Assembly: GCF_024323335.1 (NCBI RefSeq)
Contig: NC_066582.1
Coordinates: forward strand, 87,230,944 to 87,294,943
From: Lathyrus oleraceus
Taxonomy: Eukaryota; Streptophyta; Magnoliopsida; Fabales; Fabaceae
Direction of reading: 5' to 3'
DNA: 64,000 bases
Shown here: positions 1 to 10,159 of the stretch, piece by piece
Position numbering within the stretch: position 1 is the stretch's first letter
Layout: every line of letters starts with the position of its first letter
The notes under the pieces: model-generated
Told to the model about the DNA's origin: nothing
What the model saw: the letters and a program-made list of their open reading frames with translations, nothing else
The model's database searches: none
Position numbers and translations under genes: made by a program

Positions 1-189
1 GAGCGTGCAGCGAACGTTCGCTAGGCGAAGGATTTGCTCGCCTAGCGAGCAGGCCAGTTTGGGCCATTTTCTAGATTGGGCCACTCGTGAGCTGGGCCTT
101 TGTTCCTTTAAGATCAGTGTCATAAAAATGAGTCGGAGTGCCCTGAAAAATGTCTTGAAATATTAATGGGCAAATTTTGGGGTATGACA
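1..189 (-). mobile_element. Partial 3' LTR of the host element
   Basis: Positions 1-189 match 32,254-32,442 base for base except for two substitutions, and end with the same GGTATGACA terminus. The rest of this LTR lies to the left of the window. Confidence 0.93.
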
Positions 190-203
190 GCTGCCCCTGT
201 TCA
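190..203 (-). other. Polypurine tract of the host element
   Basis: Directly abutting the LTR end, the minus strand reads TGAACAGGGGCAGC, a purine-rich tract where plus-strand DNA priming is expected. The nested element has a nearly identical tract at the same place. Confidence 0.8.
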
Positions 204-399
204 ATATTCTTGAACCGAGAGAGTCAGAATGGTATGTACGCCATTCGTGGTCTGGAGGTGGAAGATTATTGAACACTTAGGATGCCCCAAAAATTTGCAC
301 TTGTCAATTAGTTAGTCTTGATGGAGATGGGTTTAAAGATGCCATCTAGGAAGTTTGATGATGAGAGCTTCAGAGTACGTCGTACGTTAGAAGATATCT

Positions 400-1031
400 G
401 AAGTCATGGGTGTCACTGGGTCATACGCTAGACCGTATAGTGAGTCATTCATTAGGCCGTCGACTTCACTGGGGAGTTAGAATGGGTCATACGCCGCTGG
501 GGATAACAGATCAGAATGGATCATACGCTAGATCGTATCTGAGTTGCAGAATGGGCCGTCTGTTAGGCTGTATCTGACGAAAAGTAGTCGTACGCTAGAC
601 TACACCTCGGGATGTACCGTACGCTAGGTAGTATCTGAGGAATGAAGATCCGAATGGGTCGTACACTGCTGGGGATAAAGGATCAGAATGGATCGTACGC
701 TAGATCGTATCTGAGTTGCGGAACGAGCCGTCCGTTAGGCTGTATCGTTACTGGGGGTGAAGGATCAGAATGGATCGTATGCTAGATCGTATCTGAGTTG
801 TAGACTGAGCCGTCCGTTAGGCTGTACCTGATGATGAAGGGGGTAGTCATACGCCAGACTACACTTCAGAATGTACCGTACGCTAGATAGCATTTGAGGC
901 CTTGAAGGTCCAAATGGGTCGTATGCTAGACCGTATTGGAGTTGTTGAAGGTCGGAATGGATCGTACGTTAGATCGCATCTGAGTTGAGAGAGTCATATG
1001 TTGAGCTGAATCAGAATGAACCGTACGCTAG
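400..1031 (-). repeat. Degenerate tandem repeats in the host element 3' UTR
   Basis: Imperfect units of roughly 30 to 65 bp are repeated, each built around GTACGCTAGATCGTATCTGA-like words and the variant GTTAGGCTGTATCTGA. The array is cut at 1,031 by the nested element and resumes at 20,437 with the expected continuation. Positions 204-400 are unique 3' UTR with no gene. Tandem repeats in the 3' UTR are a known habit of Tat/Ogre elements. Confidence 0.85.
1027..1031. repeat. Target-site duplication, left copy (GCTAG)
   Basis: GCTAG lies immediately left of the nested LTR and again at 20,437-20,441 immediately right of it. Five bases is the usual Ty3/gypsy integrase stagger. Confidence 0.92.
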
Positions 1032-1333
1032 TGTCGCATCACGCGAAAAACCGGCGGGAAAAGAAGAACAACAGAGCCGCCACCGTGCGTTATTTATCCC
1101 AAAAGAGGGAAAGGAAACGCTCAGAGTAAACCTGGAAAGAACATGGTCTCGCGACCAAAGAGAATGGGTTCGGGAGTCGGTTATGCGAAGGGAAGGTATT
1201 AGCACCCCTACGCATCCGTAGTATTCTACGGGATCCACGCACAATAGGAAGGAAAAATGGTTGCTAAACACTGCTCAAATACTCACACACACTGGCTGAA
1301 AGAAACGCAAGAAACTGACTGAAACTGACTCGG

Positions 1334-1439
1334 CAGGATGTCGCATCCTGGGCCTACTTAGTCTATCAGGCATAGACATCAGAGTCGAAGTAGTTCGGAC
1401 TGGGGAAACGACACATGCTCGCTAGGATATCGCATCCTA
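1334..1439. repeat. Two short hairpins near the U5 end of the nested LTR
   Basis: CAGGATG-TCG-CATCCTG at 1,334-1,350 is a perfect 7-bp stem with a 3-base loop. TAGGAT-ATCGC-ATCCTA at 1,423-1,439 is a related 6-bp stem with a 5-base loop. The same pair occurs at 15,009-15,025 and 15,098-15,114. Confidence 0.75.
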
Positions 1440-1529
1440 TGCATACGTACCTTCTCGGACGAGAGAAGAATCAGAGCATTCGTAGCTCGGCTGACACGCA
1501 CACAAACAAACAAGACACACACAGGCAAA

Positions 1530-1700
1530 CGTGGAGCCCGAATGCCAATCACTGGACTTACATCAGCATCCGAACCAAAACGCACACAAGAAGGCAAACA
1601 TGGAGCCTGACTGCCAATCACTGGACTTACATCAGCATCCGAACCAACAAACCCACACTGGAACCCAAATGCCACTCAATGGACTTACATCAGCTTCCAA
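1530..1700. repeat. Three-unit tandem repeat in the nested LTR
   Basis: The phrase TGGACTTACATCAGC recurs three times at a spacing of about 60 to 80 bp inside longer similar units, the third copy being more diverged. The other LTR has it at 15,205-15,375. Confidence 0.8.
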
Positions 1701-1924
1701 GCACACAACAAGACAAAACAAAGACACAGGCGCCCGGAGAGATCTGCTCATCTCCTGCCTACGTACCTCATCTGGTATGAGGATCAGGGCGACGTAGTTC
1801 CCCTACAGAGGGATACAGGACTAGCCTAACCAGATAACAGAGGGAGACACAACACTAGGGAGACTACGACTCGAGCCTAGATGTTGTCATGCAAAATCAT
1901 CCCTAAGTTAAGGTTTCTAGCTAA

Positions 1925-2072
1925 CTGGCACAGGGAGCCAGCCTATCCTAATCATGACTTGCACAGGAAGCAAGCCACACCTACACTTAACTTGCACAGG
2001 AAGCAAGCCAAGCAAAACCTAACTTGCACAGGAAGCAAGTCTAAACTAACCCTAACTTGCACAGGAAGCAAG
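1925..2072. repeat. Array of five small hairpins in the nested LTR
   Basis: Five 17-base units occur at 1,925, 1,958, 1,991, 2,023 and 2,056. Four read CTTGC-ACAGGAA-GCAAG. The first reads CTGGC-ACAGGGA-GCCAG, where both arms have changed so that the 5-bp stem still pairs. The array lies in the transcribed U5 portion. The second copy is at 15,600-15,747. Confidence 0.85.
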
Positions 2073-4059
2073 TCAAACAAACATACAAGCACAGATAGCA
2101 CACACTATATACACACAAGTGGCTCAAACAAGGGTTAGGTTTTAGTCGAGGGGTCATATCAACCTCAACAAACAAACCTCTGGAACTGGGTGAATGTGCT
2201 CTTAACCTTGCCATTGAGAGACTAAGGTGAAGCAGATGAAAGGTGAGTGAAGATAAGACTTCACAGCTCTTATCCCTGGCCTGGGAGAGCTTAAGACAAG
2301 AATGTGTGGGTTCAGAAAGTGGGAACCCTTCTACACATTTAAAACTGACTCAACTGTACAATTGTACAAGATCTTGGGTTTGTATCTGCAATGCATCAAC
2401 ACAGTGGTGTGAGCAAAGCAGATGACACACAGAATAGCAGGGGATAGGTTGCATATCCCTTGGGTTCTGCCAATTGCCTCTTCACTTAGGAGGTCTTTGA
2501 CTCTATACAAGGACAAAATTAAACATCCACAAACATTGCCTCTTAAGGAGGACTTCAGACAGTCGCCTGGCCAAGTAACAGGCCAGGTCTTCCAGACTAC
2601 ATGAAGATTAGAAGCATACCTCAATGCAAATTGCTATTAAAGCAAAGCAAAGCAAGAGTTCACAAGGAACTGAGCAACTAAAAGCACCTGAAATAGTCAA
2701 GCAGACATTAGTATGCAACTTCAAAACAAAGCAAAAGGAAACAGACATCAACAGTTGATTAGAGGCAAATGGATGTGCAAGGCACAAGGCTCAAGGCATG
2801 TGAGCCAAACCACCTACAAAACAAACAAGTTAAACAATGATATTCAAGCAAACTCAATCAAAAAGAAATGGTCTCATTGGTCATTTGTTGGTCAACCTGA
2901 AAACATGAGCTCAAAGGTGAGTAACAGGACCACTAGGACAAGCCTAGGGTCAAAAAGGAATGAAAAAGTCAAAACAGCAAAGGGCAAGTATCCAAAATCA
3001 TGTTCAAACAATTAAGAAACACAACCAATTGGGTTCACATTCATATCAATCATCATCATCATTTCATGAACAAATTAGGTCAAAACATGGCATTTAGAAG
3101 CTCATAGAAGTCAACAGCAAGACTTGCATCAAAACCAATCTCAAACATTTCCAAAAATCACCAAATAAATCATGATCAATCACAACCCACAGCATGGTAT
3201 GCATGTCAAATTTCATCTCATTTGGACAAGTGGAAGGCAGTCAATGAAAATCAGAAAGTCAAAGCAATTTTGAACATGCTCAAAGAAGTCAACCAAACAT
3301 GCATCAACTTGAAAAATTCATAAATCAGAGATGGCATATGATAAATGAATGGGACTAAAACCATGGCAAAGATGAGGATGTCTAGTTATCTCATGTAAAA
3401 TTTCATGTCCATCTAATAAAGTATGAGAATTTCACAAATGAAATGGGAACAAGTGTCACAAAAAGTCAACATATGACCAAGCAGGGGAGAAAATCTCAAA
3501 CAATTAGGAAATGCCACAAATAATTCCAAGAAAATTCACATGTAAACTAGACATCCAAGAGTAGGTTCATGCAAAAAATCAGATCAATTGGAAGTCAAGA
3601 AGCATGGTATCAAAAATCATCAAGTTGGACATCAATGGTGTGACACAAATTGTCACACCCTATTTCAAAAAATCATAACTCACAAACCAGATAAGATAAA
3701 TTCGCAAACTCTACACCAAAATCACCATGAGTGTGTCTAGTTTAAGCACAAAAAATTTGGGAGCCATTGGATAAAGTATCATCATTTCACAAATGTTTTG
3801 GCAAGATGTACAAAAATTGGTCACATGTCACAAACCCTAGCACCATTTAAAATTCGACCATGCAAAAATTCTGGAAAATATATGACAAAAAACTAGAGAT
3901 CAAGATGGACATGATGCAAAAATTCCCAATGAATTTGGAATTAAAATGAGGAACTTATGATTTTTCAAAGTTTGAGTAATTAAATGAAATAAATATTGAA
4001 ATGAAAAATGAATTAATTGATTATTGGAATACAAAAAGACAAAGGACGAAAACGCCCCT

Positions 4060-4081
4060 CGCTGAGTATTGAAACTCAGCG
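4060..4081. repeat. Perfect 8-bp stem hairpin in the nested LTR
   Basis: CGCTGAGT-ATTGAA-ACTCAGCG lies about 75 bp left of the tRNA-like segment. The second copy is at 17,735-17,756. Confidence 0.75.
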
Positions 4082-4154
4082 TTTCATTTAAATGGGGAGG
4101 TCAGCGCTCCTTTTTAATATATATTTCATAGAAGGCGTTTAAATAAATGAATTG

Positions 4155-4234
4155 GCATTGCGCCCCAGTGGTAAAACACTTGGTATCTGAAGCTTTGAGG
4201 CAAAGGTCTGGGGTTCGAATCCCCCTCGCCCCAG
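4155..4234 (+). other. tRNA-like sequence with A and B boxes inside the LTR
   Basis: A perfect B box, GGTTCGAATCC (4,212-4,222), lies in a T-arm-like context about 40 bp after an A-box-like GCCCCAGTGG. The 3' part ends in an acceptor-like TCGCCCCA, but the 5' end does not pair with it, so this is not a complete tRNA. Read backwards it yields the peptide GIRTPDL, a familiar artefact of translating tRNA genes. It may be a captured tRNA or SINE head. The second copy is at 17,830-17,909. Confidence 0.6.
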
Positions 4235-4300
4235 GCCTTTTGGCATTTATTTGGAAACAAGGCAAGGCATATACAGTAGCAACATTTACAGTATTCATAT

Positions 4301-4866
4301 TGCAGAAAAAATACTTACAGTAGCAGCATATTCATCAAACCCAGGTTGAAAAATTTTTGTTCCAAATTCAAGAATAAACATATCAATGTGTACATCTAAG
4401 CATATACATCAATAATACAACCATCATTTTCATTAACTCATACCAACAAGGACAAACATAGCACAAACATATTTCATCATCAAACTTAAACATGGCATAA
4501 CTTTCAAAATAGCCAACCATTTTTGAAACCACAACCACTGTTGAGCTCAGCATAAAAAGACCTTTCTAAAGCATGTATCTATTTGCAGAAAAAATACTTA
4601 CAGTAGCAGCATATTCATCAAACCCAGGTTGAAAAATTTTTGTTCCAAATTCAAGAATAAACATATCAATGTGTACATCTAAGCATATACATCAATAATA
4701 CAACCATCATTTTCATTAACTCATACCAACAAGGACAAACATAGCACAAACATATTTCATCATCAAACTTAAACATGGCATAACTTTCAAAATAGCCAAC
4801 CATTTTTGAAACCACAACCACTGTTGAGCTCAGCATAAAAAGACCTTTCTAAAGCATGTATCTATT
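4301..4866. repeat. 283-bp tandem duplication within the nested LTR
   Basis: Positions 4,301-4,583 and 4,584-4,866 appear identical by eye. The same duplication is present in the other LTR, so it predates this insertion. Confidence 0.92.
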
Positions 4867-6760
4867 TTAAGAAACAAAGAGGTCGAAATTTTACCGAAGT
4901 TGATGGACAGTTGTGGTACAAACATTGTTTGGCCTCCTTTGCTCGAAACAGCTGCTCAACACACTTCCACAAGATGAATGGCGAAGGAAGCTTGGCTTAG
5001 GATGGCTTGAAATGACCTCATACAAACTCTGTCATGGCTGTGCTCTTTTGAAAACAGCAGTAAAAAAGGGACTTCCAGTTGGAGAAGGGTGATGAAAATA
5101 GGTCCAAAATGATGAAAGGATAGTGTTTAAGGCAAGGCAGTGCTCAGTTCTTTGGAGTTTCTTTGACTGGTTTTTAGAAATGCACAAAGATGAGGTTTTT
5201 TAGAATGAGTTTTTCTCTGAGCTAGATGTGTTTTATGGCTGCTCCTAGTGGTTTCCAAGTGATGAATGGATGGTGAAACAACAATGCAAGGCTTGGTCCT
5301 CTTGGAGTTTTGACAACTTTTTTGAGAAATGGCCAAGATGTGATTTTTTAGAATGAATGAAGTTCTGTTTGTGTGATCTTTTGATGGCTGCTAGTTGCTT
5401 CAAGATGATGAGTGGATGGTGAAAATAATCATGGCCAGGCTCAGTCTTTGGTGTTTTTGGACCGCTTTTGGAAAATGGCCAAAATGTGACTTTTTGAGAG
5501 AATGAGAGCACAAGTGTTTTTCTGTATGGTATGGCTGCTCCTACTGGTTTTCCATGACAGAAAATGATCTCCAAAAATTCTGTTTGATAGTACAAGGCAT
5601 GGCTCATGGATAGTATGGATAGATATGGTTGAATTCGTACTTTCCTTCCAAGTTTCAAGCAAGCAAGGAATGGCCTTTTCTTCTGTTGGTTTTAGGCTGC
5701 AAATGAGGTTCCAATTGACAGAAAAATGATGTTAGAAATCTGCTATGAGAGGTACCAAGCATGGTCCAATGAGATGGTGAGATGGATTTGGTGAAACTTG
5801 TACTTTTGGCCACATTTCAAGCAACTTGGCATGGCTTACATGTACTGCATAATTTTGACCTTGTAACATGACCAAAATCTGATTTCTAAACATATTTGAA
5901 TGGCCAAATGGTAAAAAAATGATTATATCAAAAAGTCAACCCTTGGTCAAACTTGAATTTAAATGAGACAAGTCAAAAAATGCCATTTTGATTGGCAATG
6001 TTTTGGCTCATGAAATTTATATTTTTGGAAAGAGGGGATCAAATGTGACTTGTAGGAAAAAACCCACCAAAATTGGCCAAATGGTTTGAGAGATATGGCC
6101 TTTTGAAGTTCCAAAATTTCTGAAATCGATTCGATCATAACTTGCCAACCACACATGGGAATTGAGAGTTCTTGGACTTTTTGGAAATGGGAGAACAAGA
6201 TCTTCAACTTTCATGTTGGGCAAAAATTCATTTGGAGCTTGTATCATGATGTAAGTTTGAGGATCAAGACTTTCCATTTTTGGTAAGTTTCAGTTACAGG
6301 TCCAGTTTCCATTTTTGGAAATTTCTGATCTGGCTTCAAATTCTTCCATGATGGTGTTTTACATGATATATGAGGACTATATGGACATGAATGAGACCTC
6401 TCAAACCAATTTCCATCATCAAATCACTGATTAAATGGACAGTTGACCAACAGTTGACTTTTAGGATTTCTGGCTGACTGTGCATTGACTGATGACTTCT
6501 GAACATCCAATCCTTGACTAAAACACTTCATGGATCCCCAAGTCATGTGAACATGTTGGACCAAACCTAGGGCCTTGGCTCCTCGAGAATTGTGCTTGCT
6601 TGCTTGGTTGACTGATCTCCTGATCAGTTTGACCTAATTCCTTGATTGGCTTGCACTTGAAGCAAAAGAGGCAATGCAATGCTATGCAATGGACCATGAT
6701 ATGCTATGACCTAATATGAAAATGTTTGTACAATGATAGGTGCAAATTTGAGGTGCTACA

Positions 6761-6774
6761 GCTGCCCCTATTCA
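6761..6774 (-). other. Polypurine tract of the nested element
   Basis: The minus strand reads TGAATAGGGGCAGC directly against the LTR end, matching the host element's tract except for one base. Confidence 0.8.
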
Positions 6775-7009
6775 ATCAGCTGGGAACCCGAATGGATGAT
6801 AGCAACGGCTGTCAGACTTTCAGGGTAAACAGGGATTGAATACCAAGAACCGTAGAATTTGCACAATACAGGGATCCACCAATGGAAACGTCCACTGGGA
6901 CTTATTACTGGGTATATATATTTTTGTTTTTGTTTTCAAAAGGGCACAACCACATCCAGACATCGCAACGACGATGAATGGGAAAAGAAAACACAACTAG
7001 ATGCCGACG

Positions 7010-7325
7010 GACAACTAGGAAAAAACTCAACGTTTACCAAGACCAACGGAGAGGTAACCGATCATCATCGGATGAATGGAAAGAGATATACAACCATACG
7101 TCAACGGACGAAATGGGAAAAACTCAACGTTTACCAAGACCAACGGAGAGGTAAATCCACATGGGGACAGGTACAACTAGACGTCATAGGATGAATAGGA
7201 AAAACTCGACGTTTATCGACACCAACGGGGAGGAGAATACTCTACTGGGGAGAGTGAACACAACCAAATCATCAACGGATGATCGGGAAAAACTCGACGT
7301 TTATCGACACCAACGGAGAGGAGGA
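7010..7325 (-). repeat. Tandem array A in the nested 3' UTR
   Basis: Four imperfect units of about 70 to 120 bp share AAAAACTCAACGTTTACCAA or its variant with TCGACGTTTATCGACA, followed by CCAACGGAGAGG. Confidence 0.85.
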
Positions 7326-7339
7326 ATACTTCTTCGATC

Positions 7340-7700
7340 TGAAAATCGGAAATTGGCCTGAACGCCACTTCGGTCTGAATACCGGAAAATTGGCCTGAGT
7401 GCCATGAGTACATCGACCTGATTGTCGGAAACTCCTTCGGTCTGAATACCGGAAAAAACATAAGTACATCGACCTGATCGTCGGAAACTTCCTCGGTCTG
7501 AATACCGGAAAAACATAAGTACATCGACCTGATCATCGGAAACTTCTTCGGTCTGAATACCGGAAAAACATAAGTACATCGACCTGATCGTCGGAAACTC
7601 CTTCGGTCTGAATACCGGAAAATTGGCCTGAGTGCCACGAGTACATCGACCTGATCGTCGGAAACTCCTTCGGTCTGAATACCGGAAAAACATAAGACAT
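7340..7700 (-). repeat. Tandem array B (minisatellite) in the nested 3' UTR
   Basis: About six units of roughly 55 to 75 bp, each with CGGTCTGAATACCGGAAAA and GTACATCGACCTGAT. Two length forms exist because an extra TTGGCCTGAGTGCCA-type segment is present in some units. Confidence 0.9.
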
Positions 7701-9938
7701 ATTATCTATAGCCGTCAAAACGTAGATAATACACTCGCATGGAAGATTATCCATAACCGGGTTGTAGGTTGTTAAATGAATAATCGACCGAAAAGAAAGG
7801 CATCTGGGTACCAGACTAGGTATGCAAAAGATGACCAATCAAAAGAGGATAAAGTTGCTTATTCGGAGCAAGTATCCAAAAAGAAGGGGAAGACCCACTG
7901 GGGACAATACTGCTTGATCAAGGCGAGTATCCAGAGGGGAAAGAATGTCAATATCACGAACCGGATACTGATAACTGCAAAGAGGGGATTACATCTACCG
8001 GTTAGTAGGCAGAAAACCACGGAAAAGTAACCAGTCATGCATAGGATGAACACACAGGGTTAACTCCACCAAGGGGATGAAAGTGGGATTTTACAACTAC
8101 CAGCTAGTAGGTAGAAAACCACAAAGATAGGACTTACAACTACCAGTTTGTAGGTAGAGGCCAACAAATTCCGCTGAGGATGAGATGAATGAGTGCCGGT
8201 TAGTGAGCGACTATTCATTTATGCCCCAGGGAAGCACAGGAGACAACGGAAAGCCAATTTAGGATTGATCCAAAAAGGCAGACTGAAACAAGACTCATCC
8301 TAATGAGGAAAGAACTCAATAGGGAAAACCCATCCCATTAGGGAGGGAACGGAAGCAACCGTCATCCACGAGGATGTATCTCAGTGGGGAAATGGCAGGA
8401 AAAGATTGACACTTTCTGCTTAAGGGGTAGACTCTACATGGAGAGATCAGACACACCCATATCTGCTTAAGGAAAAAGACCCAAGCTGGCAAGACGCTAA
8501 CAATTGGGGAGTAACACTGCTGGGGATACCCATTCGACTGAGGAATCACTTGTTGGGAAAAACACCAACCTTTCAACCATGCTGACGAACCCGATTCTGA
8601 AGCCGATCCAATGGCGCGATGCTAAACTCTTTTCAACAACCCAACCTCGGCTGGTCGCCACGGCCTAGAGCTAATGGATATGCTGGCAATGTTGATGCAT
8701 GAGTTTTTCCTTGCTTTACACAATGCCCCATGATTATGGAAATGCTATGTACTAATGATGCGATATGCTATGCTTATCTAAATGATGAATGCATAAACAC
8801 ACGTCTCCTTCAGAGACAACACCGGGGAACTCCAGGAACTGTGCTGGGGATCCTATAACCATGTCAGCTTCCATTCTGCTGGGGAAAGACAAACCTTGCT
8901 GGGGAAAAACCATCAACACAACCTCTGCTGGGAAGACAGCTTCAGACTTGGAAAACAATCACAACTCCGTTGGGGATACGGCAACCTTCAGGCTTGCTGA
9001 GGAGACACTGATCTCAAATCTGTTATGGAGGTAACGCTCTCAATCCTCTGGGGAGATACAGCTTGTTTGACAAGGACGTCGGTCGACTCGTCGAACACTG
9101 GTATCCATCATCCACCCATAGTGTTGACTTTCCACTTTTAAGAACTCCCAGACTCATCTGGACTTTTCTGCTCCATCATCTTGTATCCCAATCTCGTCCG
9201 TACTCCACGGGGATCGAACTCCTGGTATTCATATAAACTTTCCAATCATCAGACTTTGAAGAGTCTTCTTGATTAACTTTCCAGAACCGTCGTCGTAATC
9301 CTTCACTGTCTTTTCACCGTTCAACTATCCCTTGCCCCTGATCAGGCTCTGCCAGGATTTTTGTCAACGAGGGTTCACAGTACCTACCGGTAAGTGAATG
9401 AAGATATCTAACAGTACCTGCATCAGAAATCGTCAGATAAAAGCGTGCCCCAGGCGTGCCCCAGGCGTTTCAATATTTTAACACTTAGGTCACTCAAAAC
9501 TTCCGAGCAAGATTTCCAGATTTCAATCTTATAAGCATGTATCGGAAGGGACCTCTATATTTCAGAATGCAAATATTCTTTATCAAAATAAACGGATGTT
9601 TTCGTAATCAAAGCGGTAATGAAAACAAAAACAAAATTATTTGACTGAACACACACTTTATTGACTGAAACAAAAAGATGGCTCAGAATTGAGCAACACA
9701 CAGGAAGCAAACCCTGGAAAGAGGTGATTGCGCACAAAGGAAAAATTCTACCCTATTGGCAATGCGGAAACCGTGATCTCATCGGGTTCCAACTCGGTTA
9801 CACCTCATATGTCCTCAAGACTTCCCGCACTTTCTGTCTTCTGAACGAGACGCTTCCGATCGGTCTCTGTCGGAGATTAGCCAAGTCATCAAGAGCACAA
9901 ACGATCATGCTGGACGCAGTTGTTCGTTTCATTCCCTC

Positions 9939-10150
9939 TTTTGCCTGGACCGCCCTTTCGGGTTTCAGTCCACCGGGATACCCTTTTTTGCCCAAGTCGC
10001 CCTTGCGGGTTTTCAACTTGCCGGGTGTACAGTTCTTTTCTTTTATCTTTATCCCTAACTTTTGCCCGAACCTTTCTCTTTTTCTTGGTTCGCCGGGATG
10101 CCCATTTTTTGCCTGGACTCTTTATTCTTTTTTTTTTGTCCAGCGGGTTT
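9939..10150 (-). other. Conserved post-integrase module, nested copy
   Basis: Pyrimidine-rich DNA with spaced words TTGCCTGGACCGCC, CAGTCCACCGGGATACCC and TTCGCCGGGATGCCC lies just past the integrase remnant. The host element has the same words in the same order at 21,440-21,635, although the surrounding 3' UTRs are otherwise unlike. Confidence 0.75.
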
Positions 10151-10159
10151 CTTTCACGA

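Larger units (their letters stand above)
1032..6760 (-). mobile_element. 3' LTR of the nested element (5,729 bp)
   Basis: It is flanked by GCTAG on the left and the PPT on the right. On the plus strand it runs from the U5 end to the U3 end. It contains hairpin modules, a three-unit repeat, a five-hairpin array, a tRNA-like segment and a 283-bp tandem duplication. Small open frames inside it are not credible genes: they recur identically in the other LTR and have no recognisable product. Confidence 0.95.
6775..9938 (-). other. 3' UTR of the nested element
   Basis: There is no credible gene over about 3.2 kb. It holds two tandem arrays (7,010-7,325 and 7,340-7,700), then a region with repeated CTACCAGTTAGTAGGTAGA-like and GCTGGGGAAA-like words (about 8,080-9,060). 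Long frames in the arrays are by-products of the repeats. Confidence 0.8.

Noticed and set aside
1379..2624. Several open frames of 60-121 codons in the nested LTR, repeated at +13,675
   Set aside because: They follow from tandem repeats and hairpins, overlap on both strands and match no protein family; their identical recurrence only reflects LTR duplication.
4155..4234. A functional tRNA gene
   Set aside because: The 5' end cannot pair with the acceptor-like 3' end and no clear anticodon arm forms; kept only as tRNA-like.
4101..4298. 65-codon minus-strand frame containing GIRTPDL
   Set aside because: This is the typical translation artefact of a tRNA-like sequence read backwards, not a gene.
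7340..7700. Possible CRISPR-like array
   Set aside because: Units are adjacent and similar throughout without unique spacers, and the DNA is plant nuclear; it is a minisatellite.
7213..7838. Long repetitive minus-strand frames (FRYSDRRSFRRSGR-type repeats)
   Set aside because: A minisatellite with a unit that stays open in several overlapping frames; no start context or known domain, and it lies in a 3' UTR.
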